Assembly (NCBI GenBank): GCA_024330945.1
Contig: JANDJJ010000010.1
Location: 1-39,530 of the forward strand
DNA from: Nitrospira sp.
Lineage (GTDB): Bacteria > Nitrospirota > Nitrospiria > Nitrospirales > Nitrospiraceae
Reading direction: 5' to 3'
DNA: 39,530 nucleotides
Part shown: positions 30,309 through 39,530 of the stretch, in pieces
How the letters are laid out: every line of letters begins with the position of its first letter
How positions within the stretch are numbered: the first letter of the stretch is position 1
Notes under the pieces: model-generated
Databases searched by the model: none
What the model saw: only the letters and a program-made list of their open reading frames with translations
Told to the model about the DNA's origin: nothing
Translations under genes and position numbers: made by a program

Positions 30309-32123
30309 ATGAATTCCAGAGTCAAGAACTTGCTCTTCTGGGTTGTCGTCGGCTTGTTCATGATTCTGCTCTTTAATTTGTTCAGCGTGCCGACCCATGC
30401 GCCGGAAGAAGAAGTCATTTTCAGCGATTTTATGGCGAAGCTCGACAAAGGCGATTTCGAAAAGGTCATCATCAAAGGCAATCACATCAGTGGAGTGCTC
30501 AAGGATAAGACCAGAATCCGGACGTACGCGGCCGAATACCCCGAGATGATCAAGACGCTTCGTGAAAAGGACGTTCAGATCGAGGTCAAGCCGCCCGATG
30601 AAAGCCCTTGGTACATTACGTTTCTCATTACATGGGGGCCGTTTATCTTATTCCTCGCGCTCTGGTTCTTTCTCATGCGGCAGATGCAGATCGGAGGGAA
30701 TAAAGCCCTCTCGTTCGGCAAGAGTCGGGCGCGGATGTTGACCGAGGACAGGAAAAAAGTGACATTTGCCGACGTTGCGGGAATCGACGAGGCAAAGGAA
30801 GAAGTCCTTGAGATCATTGATTTTCTTAAAGATCCTCGAAAGTTCCAGAAATTGGGCGGACGTATTCCCAAAGGAGTCTTGGTGGTCGGCCCTCCTGGAA
30901 CGGGAAAGACATTGCTCGCCAAAGCGATTGCTGGAGAAGCGGGGGTACCGTTTTTCAGTATCAGCGGCTCGGATTTCGTCGAGATGTTCGTTGGAGTCGG
31001 AGCGTCTCGGGTTCGAGATCTGTTTGAGCAGGGGAAAAAGCATGCGCCCTGCATCATTTTCATTGATGAGATCGATGCCGTCGGTCGCCTGCGGGGTGCC
31101 GGATTGGGAGGAGGACACGACGAACGGGAGCAAACGCTCAATCAGCTCCTGGTTGAGATGGATGGGTTTGATACGACGGAGGGCATCATTTTGGTGGCGG
31201 CGACGAATCGTCCAGACGTGCTAGACCCCGCCTTGTTACGGCCTGGACGTTTTGATCGTCAAGTTGTCGTGAATCGTCCGGATGTGAGAGGACGATCTGA
31301 AATATTAAAAGTGCATACGAAGAAAGTTCCCATAGCGGCCAACGTCGAGCTTGAAAAGATCGCCCGCGGGACCCCTGGTTTTTCCGGAGCGGATCTTGAA
31401 AATTTGGTAAATGAAGCGGCGCTGTGGGCTGCCCGACAAAATAAAAAAGAAGTCGAGACCGTGGATTTTGAAATGGCGAAAGATAAGGTCTTGATGGGTG
31501 CCGAGCGCAAGAGCATGATTTTGACCGACGAAGAGAAACGGGTTACGGCTTACCATGAAGCCGGTCATGCTCTGATGGCCAAGTTACTGCCGGGAACCGA
31601 TCCTGTGCATAAAGTGACGATCATTCCCCGCGGCCGGGCGCTGGGTCTGACGATGCAATTGCCGACCGATGATCGACACAGTTATTCAAAAGAGTTTCTG
31701 TACAACACCCTGGCGATTCTCATGGGAGGCCGGGTGGCGGAAGAGCTGGTCTTTAAGCACGTAACGACAGGGGCGGGCAATGACTTGGAACGTGCGACGG
31801 ATTTGGCTCGCAAAATGGTCTGCGAGTGGGGGATGAGCGAAAAGCTCGGACCGTTGACGTTCGGGCAAAAAGAAGACGCCGTTTTCCTTGGTCGTGATTT
31901 TGTGGCGAAACGAGATGTCAGTGATCAAATAGCCTTGGAGATTGATCTGGAAATCAAACGATTTGTGACAGAAAATTATGATCGCGCCAAACGTATATTA
32001 AGCGAACAGATGGCCACCTTGAAGGCGCTGGCCGAGGCGCTGCTCGAAAAAGAAGTCTTGGATGCTCCTGAGATCGATCAGATTCTCATGCAGACATCTT
32101 CTCATCAGACGGTTCCGGCATAA
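30309..32123 (+). CDS. ftsH: ATP-dependent zinc metalloprotease FtsH
   Basis: A 604-residue inner-membrane AAA protease, standard length. A first transmembrane helix lies near the N-terminus ([18 protein letters not shown]), then a periplasmic domain, then a second helix ([20 protein letters not shown]). The cytoplasmic AAA module has Walker A GPPGTGKT (from about residue 194), Walker [12 protein letters not shown] and the second region of homology [20 protein letters not shown]. The zinc protease site is HEAGH at 416-420. FtsH degrades membrane and regulatory proteins as a hexamer. GGAG precedes ATG 30309. Downstream, 199 bases lead to folP, with no clear terminator. Confidence 0.99.
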   Translation: MNSRVKNLLFWVVVGLFMILLFNLFSVPTHAPEEEVIFSDFMAKLDKGDFEKVIIKGNHISGVLKDKTRIRTYAAEYPEMIKTLREKDVQIEVKPPDESPWYITFLITWGPFILFLALWFFLMRQMQIGGNKALSFGKSRARMLTEDRKKVTFADVAGIDEAKEEVLEIIDFLKDPRKFQKLGGRIPKGVLVVGPPGTGKTLLAKAIAGEAGVPFFSISGSDFVEMFVGVGASRVRDLFEQGKKHAPCIIFIDEIDAVGRLRGAGLGGGHDEREQTLNQLLVEMDGFDTTEGIILVAATNRPDVLDPALLRPGRFDRQVVVNRPDVRGRSEILKVHTKKVPIAANVELEKIARGTPGFSGADLENLVNEAALWAARQNKKEVETVDFEMAKDKVLMGAERKSMILTDEEKRVTAYHEAGHALMAKLLPGTDPVHKVTIIPRGRALGLTMQLPTDDRHSYSKEFLYNTLAILMGGRVAEELVFKHVTTGAGNDLERATDLARKMVCEWGMSEKLGPLTFGQKEDAVFLGRDFVAKRDVSDQIALEIDLEIKRFVTENYDRAKRILSEQMATLKALAEALLEKEVLDAPEIDQILMQTSSHQTVPA

Positions 32124-32322
32124 TCTCCATCGCCTCAATATCTTTTCAAGGTTGCTCTACTTGCCGCGGGGGGGTGTGGGGGCTCAAATCTTTCGCAACC
32201 TCCTGCTTTTTTCCCAACCTTGCCATGCGCAACAACCTTCGCAATTCCCAATAAAGCGGTTCATCGTTCCTGTTTTGGAGCGACCATTTTCTTATCAGTT
32301 GAGCCGGTGGAGGTGAAGGGGA

Positions 32323-33213
32323 ATGGAGTCGTCGGAGCCCTTGTCTCTTCACTGCTGTGGGCTTTTGGCCAGAGGGCGGTTCATCGCATGTTGTGAGCGG
32401 CCCCTCATCATGGGAGTGGTGAATGTCACCCCTGATTCGTTTTATGACGGGGGTCGGCATAGTAAACCTGAACGGGCCGTCGCGCATGCGTTGGAGTTGG
32501 TGGAGCAGGGCGCCGATATTCTGGATGTCGGCGCTGAATCGACCAGGCCCGGCGCGATACCGGTCGGTGAAAAAGAAGAGCGAACGCGCCTGCTTCCTGT
32601 GGTGACTGAATTGGCTCGCCGGGTTACAGTTCCCATTTCGGTGGACACGACCAAATCTGCGGTCGCGCAGGCCGCTTTGGACGCCGGTGCTTCCATCGTC
32701 AATGACGTCAGCGCGTTGCGATTCGACCCTCGGATGGCGTCGGTTGTGGCGCGATCCGGCGCCGGGGTGGTCCTTATGCACATGAAGGGCACTCCTCTGA
32801 CGATGCAACAGGATCCGCGCTACCGTGACGTTGTCGAGGACGTCGTTCAATTTCTGGAAGAACGCATGCGAACGGCCATGGAAACTGGAATCTCGAAACT
32901 CAACATCATGCTTGATCCGGGCATCGGTTTTGGTAAGCTGCTGGAACATAACCTTGAACTTCTGAACCGGTTGGCCGAGCTGACGAGACTGGGACGCCCG
33001 CTGGTTGTCGGGCCTTCGCGAAAATCCTTTATCGGCCGACTCGTCGGTCGATCGGCTGAACATCGGGAGTGGGGCACGGCTGCGGCGGTTGCGCTCGCCG
33101 TCGATCGGGGCGCTCGGATTCTTCGGGTTCATGATGTGGCGATGATGGCCGACGTCGTCAAAGTGGCGGCGGCCATTGCATCTCGGAAGGCTTCAAACCG
33201 GGCAGGTGCATGA
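32323..33213 (+). CDS. folP: Dihydropteroate synthase
   Basis: A 296-residue TIM-barrel enzyme that condenses 6-hydroxymethyl-dihydropterin pyrophosphate with p-aminobenzoate to dihydropteroate, the sulfonamide target in folate synthesis. Motifs are [74 protein letters not shown] and [20 protein letters not shown] precedes ATG 32323. The stop overlaps the glmM start (ATGA), the typical folP-glmM arrangement. Confidence 0.97.
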   Translation: MESSEPLSLHCCGLLARGRFIACCERPLIMGVVNVTPDSFYDGGRHSKPERAVAHALELVEQGADILDVGAESTRPGAIPVGEKEERTRLLPVVTELARRVTVPISVDTTKSAVAQAALDAGASIVNDVSALRFDPRMASVVARSGAGVVLMHMKGTPLTMQQDPRYRDVVEDVVQFLEERMRTAMETGISKLNIMLDPGIGFGKLLEHNLELLNRLAELTRLGRPLVVGPSRKSFIGRLVGRSAEHREWGTAAAVALAVDRGARILRVHDVAMMADVVKVAAAIASRKASNRAGA

Positions 33214-34562
33214 TGCGAAAATTGTTTGGAACCGACGGAGTTCGGGGAGTGGCCAATCTCCATCCTATGACCAGTGAAATGGCGATGCAGTTGGGGCGGG
33301 CGGCCGCCCATATTTTCATGAGGCGAGCGGGACGGCATCAAATCGTGATCGGCAAAGACACGAGGCTGTCCGGCTATATGCTCGAATCGGCTTTAACGTC
33401 CGGCATCTGTTCCATGGGAGTCGACGTGCTCTTGGTCGGGCCGATGCCGACTCCGGCCATTGCGTTTCTCACGCGCAGCTTGCGAGCCGACGCGGGAGTC
33501 GTCATTTCCGCCTCGCACAATCCCTATCAAGATAACGGCATCAAGTTTTTCTCAAGCGATGGATTTAAATTGCCTGATGAACTGGAGGCTCGAATCGAAC
33601 AGCTCATCGTTTCGGATGAGATTCGCCATCTCCGTCCGACCGCCGATCAGATTGGGAAGGCCTATCGCATCGACGACGCAGACGGGCGATATATCGAGTT
33701 CGTCAAGCGGTCGGTTCCGCGCGATCTTGATTTCCAAGGCATCAAATTGGTCGTGGACTGCGCCAACGGCGCTGCGTACAAGGTGGCGCCGACGGTGCTC
33801 AGGGAGTTGGGCGCCAAGGTCGAGGTGATCGGCAATCAACCCAACGGCATGAACATCAACGCGGAGTGCGGCGCCGTTCATCCTCAGATACTTCAGAAGG
33901 CCGTGTTGGAGACTCGGGCGGATCTTGGCATTGCATTGGATGGAGATGCAGATCGAGCGATCTTTGTCTCGGAGAAGGGAAATATCATCGACGGTGACCA
34001 TGTCATGGCTGCGTTGGGACTCGATCTCCATCGTCAAGGATTGCTGGCCAAGCAGACTGTCGTCGGCACGGTCATGAGCAACTACGGGCTTGAACGTGCG
34101 CTGTCGAAAGCTGGTATTTCCCTGGTGCGGACCCCGGTGGGAGACCGGTACTTGTTGGAGCGTATGCAGGCCGACAGCTATAACTTCGGCGGAGAACAAT
34201 CCGGTCATTTTATCTTTCTCGACCACAATACGACCGGGGATGGCTTGATTTCGGCGTTGCAAGTGCTGTCGCTCATGAAGCGAACAAAACAGCCGTTGTC
34301 GGAATTGGCCGGAGCGATGGAGCCGGTTCCGCAAGTGTTGTGCAATGTCAAGGTGACGAGGAAGCCGGATCTTGAATCGATTCCCGAAATCCAACGGACC
34401 ATGCGGGAAAGTGAACGGCGGTTGAACGGTTGCGGACGACTCCTGGTTCGATATTCAGGAACCGAGCCGTTGTTGCGGATTATGGTAGAGGGCGAGGAAG
34501 ATGCCCTGATTCGGGAAATCGCCGAGGATCTGGCTCACGTGGTGCGTGAACACATCGCATAA
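33210..34562 (+). CDS. glmM: Phosphoglucosamine mutase
   Basis: A 450-residue phosphohexomutase that converts glucosamine-6-phosphate to glucosamine-1-phosphate for UDP-GlcNAc, peptidoglycan and LPS. The N-terminus is [16 protein letters not shown]; either of two adjacent ATGs (33210 or 33213) could start. The phosphoserine loop is [18 protein letters not shown] (Ser102 with the first ATG). The metal loop is [10 protein letters not shown], the sugar loop GGEQSGH, and the C-terminal phosphate-binding motif is [16 protein letters not shown]. The gene follows folP with a four-base overlap and precedes comEC by 26 bases. Confidence 0.98.
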   Translation: MMRKLFGTDGVRGVANLHPMTSEMAMQLGRAAAHIFMRRAGRHQIVIGKDTRLSGYMLESALTSGICSMGVDVLLVGPMPTPAIAFLTRSLRADAGVVISASHNPYQDNGIKFFSSDGFKLPDELEARIEQLIVSDEIRHLRPTADQIGKAYRIDDADGRYIEFVKRSVPRDLDFQGIKLVVDCANGAAYKVAPTVLRELGAKVEVIGNQPNGMNINAECGAVHPQILQKAVLETRADLGIALDGDADRAIFVSEKGNIIDGDHVMAALGLDLHRQGLLAKQTVVGTVMSNYGLERALSKAGISLVRTPVGDRYLLERMQADSYNFGGEQSGHFIFLDHNTTGDGLISALQVLSLMKRTKQPLSELAGAMEPVPQVLCNVKVTRKPDLESIPEIQRTMRESERRLNGCGRLLVRYSGTEPLLRIMVEGEEDALIREIAEDLAHVVREHIA

Positions 34563-34588
34563 GCCGTGATTTTTCACGTAAGGGACCT

Positions 34589-37132
34589 ATGCTGCCATCC
34601 CTCGCCGTCGCATTCCTGCTGGGGCTGGTCTGCGGATCGTACCTTCCGTTTTTCCCCCTTTCGATTTGCGTTTTTCTGGCTGGTTTGGCCGTCGGAGCCG
34701 GTCTGCTCGAACGGGCCGGTTTGATTGAATCGCAACGTGCAACGGTTCTTTACGGTTCACTGCTTGCTGGGGTGTTGTATTGGGTCGCTGCGACTCCATT
34801 CCCTCAGCCTGCCCCCTTATCTCACGACCATCTGATCTCTCCTCGCGCCACCGTCATCGGTCGAATCGTGGCGCCGGTCCAGCACGGCCCAGGCCGGCAG
34901 ACCCTCCTTGTTCGTATTGAGGAGCCGGACTCAGGAGCCCAAATCGTGCGTCTGGTATGGCGGGACCCTGGTCAGGCCGTGCTCTACGGTGATCTGATCT
35001 CGTTTCGGGCGAAGCTTCGTAGGCCGACGGGACTCTTGAATCCCGGCGGGTTTGATTATGCCGCCTATTTGAAATACCAGAGAATCGACGTGACAGCGTC
35101 AGTGAACGGCGTGGAGGCCGTGCAGGTTCTAGCGTCCGGAGCGGAGACGTGGCGCTGGTTTGCAGGCAATCGGATCGACCGATGGAGATCGACGATCAGG
35201 CGAGCGGCGGTGGCGTCCTTGGCTCAGCCGGCGCTCGGGATTTTTCTCGGCATCATCATCGGGGAGCGGGGCTACCTTGAGCAGGATCTGCAGGAATGGT
35301 TCATGACGACGGGCACGGTGCATCTGTTGTCGATTTCCGGGTCGCATTTGGGGCTGGTCGCGGTGGCCGTCTTTTGGATCGTCAAAGAGGGTGTGAAACA
35401 CCTGCCTTTGGCCTCGTTGCTTCACTTGTCCCGTGTCATCACTCCATCGCGGGTGGCGATTCTGGTCACGTGGCCGATCGTGGCGTTGTATGCTTGGTTG
35501 GCCGGAGCCGAGCTGGCGACGATTCGCTCATTGGTGATGATAACGCTGGGCATGATCGCCTTGTGGTTGGGATATGAGCGCCGTTTGTATCATGCAGCGG
35601 CGGCCGCAGCCTTGTTGATCGTGTTGCACAACCCGCATGCGATCTACGACATCTCGTTTCAGCTTTCCTTCGCGTCGGTGTTGATGATCGTTCAATTACT
35701 GGTCTGGCTGGAGTCCAAGCCGGAAAACGAAGCCGACGGTTCGCAACCCCTCTTTCATCAAGCCGTCCGCTACAGTCGCAATGCGCTGCTGACGAGCACG
35801 GCGGTGACTGTGGGGACGGCGCCGCTTGTCGCCCTATATTTTAATCAAATCCCTTGGATGGGGATCGTGACCAATCTCGTGGCGGTTCCGTTTACGGGAG
35901 GGCTGCTGGTTCCGCTGGGATTGCTTGCCGCGGCATGGACGGTCGTCGCCGATACCGGCGGGCTTGTCATGGGCGCGGTGTTGGAACCGTTGCTGGATGG
36001 GCTGGCGCAGGTGCTCCGTTGGTGCGCGGGCATTCCCGGAGGGGCCTGGCACGTGGCCGCGCCTTCCATAGTGTCGATAATCGTCTTCTATATCGGGCTT
36101 GTCGGTGTCATTGCCAGACCGACGCCCCGTCGCCTTCAGATTACGGCCGCGGCTGTCGTTGTCTTTATGATGGGATGGTGGGGCGTGTCGCCTCGTCTGG
36201 GAATGGGCTGGGATCGCTGGCGCGTGACGTTCCTCGATGTTGGCCAAGGAGACAGCGCCGTGATCGAATTGCCGGATGGGCAGACGGTCTTGATCGACGG
36301 CGGCGCCAGGTATGAGCGGTTTGACATGGGGCGGGCCGTCGTGGCCCCCTTCCTCTGGGACAGAGGTATTGATCGCATCGACCACGTCGTCGCAACTCAT
36401 CAACAGCTTGATCATGTCGGAGGGTTGATTTGGGTGCTCCGCCATATGCCGGTCGGACGGTACTGGCACAATGGAACTGAGCGGTCAGAGCCATTTGTTG
36501 CTGACTTAACGGCCGTGCTGGACGCAAAACGGATTCCTCGATCCCTTGCGGCTCGCGGACAAGATCTGGTGCGGTCGGGATCCTGTGCACTGACGGCTCT
36601 CAATCCAAGTCGTGGAGCGTCGAGTCATGGAGCGGAGGAGACTGAAACAAGGCGGCGGGACGGGACGTTCTTGAACAATCAGTCCATTGTCTTACGGTTG
36701 GAGTGTGGGACGCAGTCTTTGTTATTTGCCGCGGATCTTGAGAAGACGGGTATTCGTCAGTTGGGTGAAGAAGGCCGACAGCCGGTGACGGTGGTGAAAG
36801 TGCCCCATCACGGAGCACGCAGTTCGCTTGATCAGGACTGGATCAGGCAGATTCAACCTCGGTATGCCGTCATCTCGGCGGGACGGGGCAACGTCTATGG
36901 CCATCCGGTAGCCGATGTCCTGCAAGCCTATGCCGACGTGCAGGCCTCGGTGTTGCGGACGGATCGGGATGGAGCCATCTGGATCGAGGGCCGGTTGTCG
37001 TCATTTGATCTGACTGTGGTCCGGATGCGAGATCGGCTGTTTCAGCCGGTTTCGCTCCGCCGCTGTCTGTTGAGCTGTGAGGGGGAAAATTGGCGGCGTG
37101 CCTGGCGGCAGTGGATAGATCGGTTGGCCTGA
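34589..37132 (+). CDS. comEC: DNA internalisation-related competence protein ComEC/Rec2
   Basis: An 847-residue polytopic protein, usual length for ComEC. It is thought to form the inner-membrane channel that passes single-stranded DNA during natural transformation. The N-terminal part has two to three helices and a DUF4131-like OB region (to about residue 190). The central Competence domain (about 225-500) carries LLSISGSHLGLVAVAVFWIV and further helices. The C-terminal metallo-beta-lactamase-like domain (about 545-790) has VTFLDVGQGDSAVIELPDGQ and VVATHQQLDHVGGLIWVL, where the HxxxDH metal motif is kept, and VVKVPHHGARSSLDQDWI. AAGGGA precedes ATG 34589. No other com or type IV pilus genes are in the window. 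Confidence 0.95.
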   Translation: MLPSLAVAFLLGLVCGSYLPFFPLSICVFLAGLAVGAGLLERAGLIESQRATVLYGSLLAGVLYWVAATPFPQPAPLSHDHLISPRATVIGRIVAPVQHGPGRQTLLVRIEEPDSGAQIVRLVWRDPGQAVLYGDLISFRAKLRRPTGLLNPGGFDYAAYLKYQRIDVTASVNGVEAVQVLASGAETWRWFAGNRIDRWRSTIRRAAVASLAQPALGIFLGIIIGERGYLEQDLQEWFMTTGTVHLLSISGSHLGLVAVAVFWIVKEGVKHLPLASLLHLSRVITPSRVAILVTWPIVALYAWLAGAELATIRSLVMITLGMIALWLGYERRLYHAAAAAALLIVLHNPHAIYDISFQLSFASVLMIVQLLVWLESKPENEADGSQPLFHQAVRYSRNALLTSTAVTVGTAPLVALYFNQIPWMGIVTNLVAVPFTGGLLVPLGLLAAAWTVVADTGGLVMGAVLEPLLDGLAQVLRWCAGIPGGAWHVAAPSIVSIIVFYIGLVGVIARPTPRRLQITAAAVVVFMMGWWGVSPRLGMGWDRWRVTFLDVGQGDSAVIELPDGQTVLIDGGARYERFDMGRAVVAPFLWDRGIDRIDHVVATHQQLDHVGGLIWVLRHMPVGRYWHNGTERSEPFVADLTAVLDAKRIPRSLAARGQDLVRSGSCALTALNPSRGASSHGAEETETRRRDGTFLNNQSIVLRLECGTQSLLFAADLEKTGIRQLGEEGRQPVTVVKVPHHGARSSLDQDWIRQIQPRYAVISAGRGNVYGHPVADVLQAYADVQASVLRTDRDGAIWIEGRLSSFDLTVVRMRDRLFQPVSLRRCLLSCEGENWRRAWRQWIDRLA

Positions 37133-37220
37133 TGGAAGGAACGGAACCGTCGACCGTGAGTTTTTATTTTAATTGGATGGGGCTTGTACTCCTGCGGCAT
37201 TCTCGCTAGAAGATTCAACC

Positions 37221-38333
37221 ATGGTTCGCACCGTCGAATGGATGAACGGGGTCGTCCGCTTGTTGGATCAGAGCCGACTGCCGGAGACCGTCGGGTTTCT
37301 CGAGTGCCGGGACTATCGGGAAGTCGCCGAGGCGATTCGCAGCTTGAAAGTCCGGGGGGCTCCTGCCATCGGCGTGACGGCGGCATTGGGGATCGCCCAA
37401 GGGGCGCAGGCCGTGGAGGAGAGGGACTATAAATCGTTTGTCAGCGCAGTACATCGCATTTGCGACTGTTTGGCCGCAACGAGGCCGACCGCCGTGAATC
37501 TCTTTTGGGCGATTGATCGAATGAAGCGGAAAATCGAATCGCTCAAGGACCGACCGATTCCGGTAATCAAACAAGCCTTGATTGATGAAGCGTTGGCGAT
37601 TCTTGAAGAAGACATTCAACTGTGCCGGGCAATGGGGCGGCACGGAGCGGAGCTCATCCAAGACGGCCACACCGTCTTGACCCATTGCAACGCCGGGGCG
37701 CTCGCGACGGCCGGCTATGGAACCGCGCTGGGCGTGATCCGCGCGGCATGGGAACAGGGCAAGAAGATCGCCGTCGTTGCGGATGAAACCAGGCCGGTCC
37801 TCCAAGGAGCACGGTTGACCGCGTGGGAATTGATGCAGGATCGGATTCCCGTGACCCTCATCACGGACAATATGGCTGGCGCCCTCATGAGGCAGGGCAA
37901 GATCGACCTATGTGTGGTGGGAGCGGACCGTATCGTGGCCAACGGCGACGTGGCCAACAAGATCGGAACCTATTCGGTCGCCGTGTTGGCCAAAGCCCAC
38001 GGCATTCCCTTCTACGTGGCTGCTCCCTATTCGACCATCGACATGAAGACGAAATCAGGAGCCGACATTCCGATCGAACAGCGCGATCCATTCGAAGTGA
38101 CAACCATCCACGGCGGCCGCTCCATCGCCCCGAAAGGAGTCGCGGTTTATAATCCCGCCTTCGACGTGACTCCGGCGGAGTTCATCACTGCGATCATCAC
38201 CGAACGAGGCGTTTTCAAACCAAATGAACTGGCCGATGCGTTTCGCCGGAGCCTGGTGCGGCCCCACTCGCAGCGTGAGGACGACAATTCCTCGGGCGAA
38301 CGGAAAAACCTTCGAACCCCATCCATTGAATGA
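37221..38333 (+). CDS. mtnA: S-methyl-5-thioribose-1-phosphate isomerase
   Basis: A 370-residue aldose-ketose isomerase of the methionine salvage pathway, converting methylthioribose-1-phosphate to methylthioribulose-1-phosphate. It belongs to the eIF2B-alpha-like superfamily. ATG 37221 gives the family start [18 protein letters not shown]; a longer TTG-initiated frame from 37173 has no ribosome binding site. Key motifs are [14 protein letters not shown], the catalytic cysteine in [19 protein letters not shown] (Cys156), [18 protein letters not shown] and [20 protein letters not shown] with Asp236 as general acid. The last ~25 residues are a variable polar tail. No other methionine-salvage genes are adjacent. 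Confidence 0.96.
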   Translation: MVRTVEWMNGVVRLLDQSRLPETVGFLECRDYREVAEAIRSLKVRGAPAIGVTAALGIAQGAQAVEERDYKSFVSAVHRICDCLAATRPTAVNLFWAIDRMKRKIESLKDRPIPVIKQALIDEALAILEEDIQLCRAMGRHGAELIQDGHTVLTHCNAGALATAGYGTALGVIRAAWEQGKKIAVVADETRPVLQGARLTAWELMQDRIPVTLITDNMAGALMRQGKIDLCVVGADRIVANGDVANKIGTYSVAVLAKAHGIPFYVAAPYSTIDMKTKSGADIPIEQRDPFEVTTIHGGRSIAPKGVAVYNPAFDVTPAEFITAIITERGVFKPNELADAFRRSLVRPHSQREDDNSSGERKNLRTPSIE

Positions 38334-38334
38334 G

Positions 38335-38364
38335 TTGCAACCCCTTCCGGGGTCCACTTATAAT
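38335..38364 (+). promoter_or_regulatory. Sigma70-type promoter of ndk
   Basis: TTGCAA (38335-38340), 18-base spacer, perfect TATAAT (38359-38364), about 50 bases before ATG 38416 and just after the mtnA stop. The spacer holds the inverted repeat ACCCC-TTCC-GGGGT (38340-38353). Confidence 0.65.
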
Positions 38365-38415
38365 GCGCCGCGACGTTATTCGTTTTCTTTTATTTTCTGA
38401 AGGAGTTGTCAAGCA

Positions 38416-38835
38416 ATGCAAGAAAGAACGTTAGCGATCGTCAAGCCGGATGCCGTGAGAAAAAATGTGATCGGGGACATTATCAACCGCTATGAAAAAG
38501 CTGGCTTAATGCCGGTCGCGATGAAGATGATCCATATGTCGAAGCCGGTTGCGGAAGGATTTTACGCCGTGCACAAGACACGGCCGTTCTTTGACAGCCT
38601 GTGCACCTTCATGTCGTCGGGGCCGGTGGTTGTGCTGGTGCTGCAAGGCGACAACGCGATCAAAAAAAATCGGGAGCTGATGGGGGCGACGGATCCCGCC
38701 AAGGCCGAGCCCGGAACCATTCGGCATACCCACGGCACGAACATCGAGTTCAATGCCGTCCATGGATCGGACTCTCCTGAAACGGCGAACTTCGAGATTG
38801 GCTATTTTTTCCCGGGCATGGAAATTTTGGGATGA
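38416..38835 (+). CDS. ndk: Nucleoside diphosphate kinase
   Basis: A 139-residue kinase of standard bacterial length that balances NTP and dNTP pools by transferring the gamma phosphate through a phosphohistidine. Motifs are [19 protein letters not shown] at the start, the Kpn-loop region and [20 protein letters not shown] with the active-site His116 in NAVHGSD. GAAGGAG stands upstream of ATG 38416. It has its own strong promoter directly after mtnA. Confidence 0.98.
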   Translation: MQERTLAIVKPDAVRKNVIGDIINRYEKAGLMPVAMKMIHMSKPVAEGFYAVHKTRPFFDSLCTFMSSGPVVVLVLQGDNAIKKNRELMGATDPAKAEPGTIRHTHGTNIEFNAVHGSDSPETANFEIGYFFPGMEILG

Positions 38836-38879
38836 TCCATCACGAGACTCATTGACCTTCAAGTCGATCGTTCTCTTTC

Positions 38880-38908
38880 TTGACAAAGCCCGGCTGGTCC
38901 CCTACGAT
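38880..38908 (+). promoter_or_regulatory. Sigma70-type promoter upstream of gcvH
   Basis: A perfect TTGACA (38880-38885), 17-base spacer and TACGAT (38903-38908). The leader to ATG 39019 would be about 105 bases; I did not see glycine-riboswitch motifs in it. A second -10-like TATAAC lies at 38990-38995 without a good -35. Confidence 0.55.
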
Positions 38909-39018
38909 CCGCGATCGTCACGGGCAGGAATTTGACCTACAGGGCTGGCGACGAGAAGAAGCGCGCTGCGACGTTCAGGCCATTTGTAATATAACAACCG
39001 TTTCACCGTGGGGTATCC

Positions 39019-39408
39019 ATGATTCCAGCGGATTTACGCTATCACACCGAACACGAGTGGGTTCGGGTTGAGGGCAAGCAAGCGACCATTGGCATCAGCC
39101 ATTTTGCCCAAGACGCCTTGGGTGATATCGTGTTTGTCGAGTTGCCCAAGGTTGGTGCGGTCGTCAAAAGCGGTCAGCAGATTGGCGAGGTCGAATCGAC
39201 GAAGACCACCTCCACAATCTATACACCGGTGAGCGGAACGATCGTGCAAATTAACAACGAGCTCAAAGACCATCCCGAGCTGATGAATTCCGATCCTTAT
39301 GGCAAGGGGTGGATCACCGTCATTGAGCTGGCCGACCCTGAAGAAGTTGAACGATTGATGACGGCGTCGCAGTACCAAACGTTTCTTGCCAGTCACAAGA
39401 CGGGCTAG
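39019..39408 (+). CDS. gcvH: Glycine cleavage system H protein
   Basis: A 129-residue lipoyl carrier that shuttles the aminomethyl group between the P, T and L proteins of glycine cleavage. The start MIPADLRYHTEHEWVRVEG is typical. The lipoyl lysine is Lys62 in VESTKTTSTIYTPVSGTIVQ, a slight variant of the usual ESVKAAS. Further matches are GISHFAQDALGDIVFVELP and LMNSDPYGKGWI. The gcvT, gcvP and lipoylation genes are not in the window. It has a strong promoter of its own. Confidence 0.98.
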   Translation: MIPADLRYHTEHEWVRVEGKQATIGISHFAQDALGDIVFVELPKVGAVVKSGQQIGEVESTKTTSTIYTPVSGTIVQINNELKDHPELMNSDPYGKGWITVIELADPEEVERLMTASQYQTFLASHKTG

Positions 39409-39530
39409 GGTGAAAACGAACGACAAAGGTACTGCGCAACGGACTTCATTCATAAGTCTGGAACCCTGACTCAGATCAGAAGCTGGGGCCTATCAGTTCC
39501 ATCCCGCCATGTCTGATCGCATCCACATCG
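39409..39530 (+). other. Non-coding tail of the window, possible start of a further gene
   Basis: No terminator or convincing gene is visible after gcvH. An ATG at 39509-39511 opens a frame (MSDRIHI) to the window edge, too short to identify. Confidence 0.25.

Noticed and set aside
32146-33132. Minus-strand open frame of 328 codons opposite folP
   Set aside because: Mirror of the conserved folP reading frame; composition is that of an antisense shadow.
38909-39018. Leader of gcvH considered as a glycine riboswitch
   Set aside because: I could not find the conserved glycine-aptamer segments or a paired tandem architecture.

Overview
The window is a dense, roughly 57% GC stretch of bacterial chromosome. 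It is mostly core housekeeping genes, with one tRNA gene and no sign of phage, insertion sequences, CRISPR or restriction genes. The mix of PEP-CTERM surface proteins, a PrsT-like TPR lipoprotein, an rpsB-tsf-pyrH-frr operon closed by alr, and a long haem operon with a CobA-HemD fusion resembles Nitrospira-type Nitrospirota. That assignment is an inference from gene content and protein character; no rRNA gene is present to confirm it.

Left part (1-6.1 kb): two overlapping tandem PEP-CTERM genes (the first cut by the window edge) end at a perfect bidirectional terminator. Facing them is a TPR lipoprotein of the PEP-CTERM/exopolysaccharide type. Next come a MacB/FtsX-type ABC permease without an adjacent ATPase and a UDP-N-acetylhexosamine 6-dehydrogenase (TviB/WbpA type). 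This block looks like cell-envelope and exopolysaccharide export biology.

Middle part (6.3-18.5 kb): proA is followed with no spacer by a 590-residue protein I cannot assign. On the minus strand lie rpsB-tsf-pyrH-frr-alr, then argC-argJ, then two tandem DUF151 (bifunctional nuclease) genes leading into rplM-rpsI, and a small YggX-like protein carrying two CxxC pairs. A tRNA-Leu(CAA) and an exported glycine-rich protein with a CWNC motif follow on the plus strand.

Right part (20-39.5 kb): a TusA-like protein converges on a shortened RsmI-like methylase. From a strong sigma70-type promoter overlapping the start of that methylase gene runs ccsA/hemX-hemA-hemC-cobA/hemD-CBS protein-hemB-ribF-tilS-hpt. 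This covers glutamyl-tRNA to porphobilinogen, hydroxymethylbilane, uroporphyrinogen III and precorrin-2, so it feeds haem, sirohaem and cobalamin, and it continues into flavin and tRNA modification. Then come ftsH-folP-glmM-comEC-mtnA, and ndk and gcvH, each behind its own recognisable promoter.

The points most worth following are the unassigned 590-aa protein, the YggX-like CxxC protein, the CBS-only protein inside the haem operon, the DUF151 pair with a duplicated start-site sequence, and the degenerate RsmI-like protein. Nothing in the window is a clear-cut new multi-gene system.
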